A stretch of 9,888 nt of DNA from an uncultured Saprospiraceae bacterium (GTDB lineage Bacteria > Bacteroidota > Bacteroidia > Chitinophagales > Saprospiraceae). The translations under genes and the position numbers were made by a program. The stretch lies in NCBI GenBank assembly GCA_937959375.1, contig CALGLS010000019.1:1-9888 (forward strand), in the 5' to 3' direction. Positions 7,815 to 9,888 of this stretch are shown in pieces (the first letter of the stretch is position 1; each line of letters starts with the position of its first letter). Under the pieces are notes generated by a model that saw nothing but the letters and a program-made list of their open reading frames with translations, was not told the DNA's origin and searched no databases.

Positions 7815-9017
7815 ATGACACACATGTTTAAAATAGCATTAAATCTATCTTGTTTGATCTTAGTCTTTTGTTCTAGTGTCTTAGCACAAAGTCCTATTAT
7901 TACTTTAGCGGAAGCCATTGAAATCGCTCTCAAAAGCGATCCTTCTGTCACCAGAGATCAACTTGCAGTACAACACAAAGAGCAACTTAATGGCTCCGGA
8001 ATTTCAACTCCGGCTACACAACTTTTCTTTGCAGGAGACGAAGTTCAATTTGGTGAGACTTCTGGTATTCAAAGTATCAATGTGCAACAGAATTTTAATC
8101 TCCCTAAAGTGAGTAAGACTTACAACAAGTATTATCAAGCACAAGCACAACATGCGGGACAACAATTGCGACTAACAAAAAAAGAGCTTACCAAAAATGT
8201 TGAGCAAGTTTATTATCAATTGTTTTTTGCAAAAAGTAAACTAAACTTGATGAAAGAATATCAGGTAATCTATGATGATTTTTTGGCTAGAGCCAAAACG
8301 CTCATGGAAAGTGGAGAAACAGGAATAGTCCCGGTTTCTTCTGCAAAAATTATGGTAGCTAAAGCAGAAATGGAGCTAAGTCATCAGACACATGAAGTAC
8401 ACAAGGCTAGAGAGGTACTAAACATTTGGTTGGGTGGGCATGCTGGTTATGATGTTATCAATCCGGAGTCTTTAACTCCCCCATCCGTAAAGTCAAACGC
8501 TGAATCCAGTTCTGCTTTTTTTGAAATTTTAACTGCGGAAAAAATGATTGCCATAGAAAACATCAATGTCCAAAAAGTAAAACAATCGCCTCAGATCATG
8601 ACGGGGCTAAGATTGCAATCGGTGAATGGCGATTTACTTTACTTTGGTTATCAGGCTGGAGTCAGTTTACCCCTTTTTAGAAAGTCGCAAAACAAAAAAA
8701 TTGAAGCGGCTAAGGTTGACGTTAAGCGACAAGATGCCGCGATTGATGCTATGGTAAAAACGATTGATATTAATACAGCGAAACTCAAAAACCACCTAAC
8801 CCATGTGAAAGAAAAGATTGTAAATCTGGATGAAGTTTTAATTCCCGCTATTGAAGCACAACAAAAATTACTGCGAGGTGCTTACATCGAAGGCGAAGGC
8901 AGCTATTTGGAATATATGATGACGCTTCAAAACTATGCGGAGCTTAAACTGATGCGAGTGGAATTGATGGAAGAATATTTTTTACACCTTAGTGAATTGC
9001 GTTATTGGACAGAATGA
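7815..9017 (+). CDS. TolC/CzcC-family outer-membrane efflux protein
   Basis: The 400-residue product has a signal peptide (about 1-24, ending V-L-A before Gln25) and the TolC (OEP) pattern: an N-terminal 'ITLAEAIEIALKSDPSV' helix, long amphipathic helices around 104-205 and 285-395, and short beta segments at about 86-97 (N-V-Q-Q-N-F-N-L-P) and 273-287 (ending S-L-P-L-F). The two halves repeat the same helix-strand plan, as expected for a trimeric channel through the outer membrane and periplasm. Its length fits the short CzcC/CusC-like members found with heavy-metal RND pumps in Bacteroidota. No adaptor or pump gene is beside it; the next gene is convergent, so it must work with partners encoded elsewhere. 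A second ATG at 7824 would shorten the signal by three residues; I kept 7815. The upstream 200 bp contains TACCTTCA (around 7730), a poor -7-like box. Substrate unknown. Confidence 0.88.
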   Translation: MTHMFKIALNLSCLILVFCSSVLAQSPIITLAEAIEIALKSDPSVTRDQLAVQHKEQLNGSGISTPATQLFFAGDEVQFGETSGIQSINVQQNFNLPKVSKTYNKYYQAQAQHAGQQLRLTKKELTKNVEQVYYQLFFAKSKLNLMKEYQVIYDDFLARAKTLMESGETGIVPVSSAKIMVAKAEMELSHQTHEVHKAREVLNIWLGGHAGYDVINPESLTPPSVKSNAESSSAFFEILTAEKMIAIENINVQKVKQSPQIMTGLRLQSVNGDLLYFGYQAGVSLPLFRKSQNKKIEAAKVDVKRQDAAIDAMVKTIDINTAKLKNHLTHVKEKIVNLDEVLIPAIEAQQKLLRGAYIEGEGSYLEYMMTLQNYAELKLMRVELMEEYFLHLSELRYWTE

Positions 9018-9055
9018 TAAATTCATGTTCGTTATAACTCAAAGTAAAAATAGAA

Positions 9056-9087
9056 GTCCCGAACTTTGGCAAGGCAAATTTCGGGAC
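9056..9087. terminator. Hairpin, probable terminator after the TolC gene (possibly bidirectional)
   Basis: GTCCCGAA (9056-9063) pairs with TTCGGGAC (9080-9087), and after one mismatch TTTG (9065-9068) pairs with CAAA (9075-9078) around a six-base loop. It starts 39 bases after the TolC stop codon. The plus-strand side is followed by only a short T-run (CACTACTTTT); the minus-strand side is followed by TTCTATTTTT. It could therefore stop transcripts from either direction. Confidence 0.6.
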
Positions 9088-9148
9088 CACTACTTTTGGG
9101 TTCTAAGTGATTTCATTTGGTCAAGGTTCGGTGTGAGTGGACCTTTAG

Positions 9149-9181
9149 ACCTTTACTAAACTTCAAAAGTTTAGTAAAGGT
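9149..9181. terminator. Perfect 15-bp inverted repeat between convergent genes
   Basis: ACCTTTACTAAACTT (9149-9163) is followed after a three-base CAA spacer by its exact reverse complement (9167-9181). On the plus strand a pyrimidine-rich tail follows. The position, between the converging TolC and DUF6986 genes, fits a second terminator that works as an RNA hairpin. The tail is not a clean T-tract, and on the minus strand no T-run follows, so its efficiency is uncertain. Confidence 0.55.
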
Positions 9182-9276
9182 TTCCTTCCCCTTATTCTAA
9201 GCAAATAAAATCATCTAGCACCACTTTTTTTTGTATTATTTACAAAAGGCCAAACCTAATTTTAAATAATAATCAC

Positions 9277-9888
9277 CTAAACCTTACCAGCTCGATTCTC
9301 CAAAATATACTTAAACGATCGACTTCGAATTTCATCCAATGTCAGTCCCGTTCTAAGTACTTCCTCTTCCGAAATAGCACCACTATTGAGCGCACTCAAA
9401 AAGTAATTGAGTAAGCCCTGCCCTGTTGCTGCATCATCAAATACATCACCAATCAAAGTCGCTCTAGCTGCTTTTTCAACAAAAGTTTTCAGCCGATCTA
9501 CGGCACCATCATAGCTTTCCATAAAGAAAGCAAAAACAGCTGCATAACGCATGGGCACCTGAGCAGGATTCAAATCCCAACCTTGATAAAAACCATGGAA
9601 TAAGGAATGGCGAATGTGATCATATCCTTTTTTCCATGCGCGATGAACTACTGCTCTATTTTCCGTCATTTGTTCATAAGTCAGATTATCTCCTCGGTGT
9701 GGTCCGATCGGCATCGTGTTCGTTGCACCGTCAGACAACCAGATTCCAGTATGTGCCAAAGCCACCTTGGTCATATGATGTGCAAAGTCGCAAACGGGGT
9801 GATTCATCTCCTGATATTTCGCAGTAATGCTACAAGATGCGGTGTAGTCATAGGTTCCGAAATGCATGGCGATACAACGTTCCTTACT
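9277..9888 (-). CDS. DUF6986 family protein, aldolase/citrate-lyase-like (N-terminus off the right edge)
   Basis: The frame ends in TAG at 9277-9279 and is open through the right edge, giving the last 203 residues. An internal ATG at 9867 lies in the middle of a conserved strand, so it is not the start. The H-F-G-T-Y-D-Y-T-A-S motif, the L-S-D-G-A-T-N segment and the H-G-F-Y-Q-G-W-D-L-N-P-A-Q segment match my memory of DUF6986 proteins, sometimes labelled aldolase or phosphoenolpyruvate kinase and related to the HpcH/HpaI-CitE-malate synthase barrel. The reaction is not established for the family as far as I know. The C-terminal 60 residues form a helical cap with alternating Ala/Leu. The gene converges on the TolC gene, with two hairpins between. 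The family call is fairly firm; the function is open. Confidence 0.8.
   Translation of the reverse strand, partial: SKERCIAMHFGTYDYTASCSITAKYQEMNHPVCDFAHHMTKVALAHTGIWLSDGATNTMPIGPHRGDNLTYEQMTENRAVVHRAWKKGYDHIRHSLFHGFYQGWDLNPAQVPMRYAAVFAFFMESYDGAVDRLKTFVEKAARATLIGDVFDDAATGQGLLNYFLSALNSGAISEEEVLRTGLTLDEIRSRSFKYILENRAGKV

Noticed and set aside
9229..9247. AT-only-like hairpin TTTTGTA / TACAAAA downstream of the DUF6986 gene
   Set aside because: Only seven weak pairs, and on the minus strand it is followed by A residues instead of T, so it does not look like a terminator for that gene.
1..9888. CRISPR arrays, tRNA or rRNA genes, insertion sequences, phage or toxin-antitoxin modules
   Set aside because: No regularly spaced repeats, cloverleaf or rRNA-like segments, transposase motifs or terminal inverted repeats were seen on either strand.

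Overview
The window looks like chromosomal DNA of an AT-rich member of the Bacteroidota with a type IX secretion system (T9SS). Three things point there. One protein is a one-piece hybrid two-component regulator (sensor, kinase, receiver and AraC-type output in one chain). A secreted protein ends in a Por-type T9SS sorting domain. Shine-Dalgarno sequences are mostly weak or absent, as in this phylum. The exact family cannot be fixed from the sequence; a T9SS-bearing lineage such as Saprospiria, Cytophagia or Flavobacteriia fits.

Layout: (1) Positions 1-465, minus strand: the N-terminal part of a small lipoprotein that runs off the left edge. (2) Positions 666-5657, minus strand: a probable two-gene unit. 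A T9SS-exported CotH-type kinase (N-terminal jelly-roll-like domain, CotH domain, sorting domain) is followed after about 48 bp by a hybrid two-component regulator whose sensor is a sugar-type periplasmic binding protein. (3) Positions 5658-6103: a divergent intergenic region of about 0.45 kb holding a possible 41-residue ORF. (4) Positions 6104-7612, plus strand: a peptidoglycan-binding protein with a C-terminal His...Ser-Ala-Gly-Cys signature like that of L,D-transpeptidases. It has no signal peptide and ends at a clear intrinsic terminator. (5) Positions 7815-9017, plus strand: a TolC/CzcC-type outer-membrane efflux protein without pump genes beside it. (6) Positions 9018-9276: two hairpins between convergent genes. 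(7) Positions 9277-9888, minus strand: the C-terminal half of a DUF6986 (aldolase/citrate-lyase-like) protein cut by the right edge.

The best-supported functional link is between the regulator and the CotH gene. They share strand and are close enough to be one transcript, so the regulator may tune the exported kinase, or both may answer a sugar-like ligand. The peptidoglycan-active protein, TolC protein, lipoprotein and DUF6986 protein look like independent units. I see no RNA genes, insertion sequences, CRISPR arrays or phage structural genes. The most unusual item is the leaderless peptidoglycan-targeting protein at 6104-7612.
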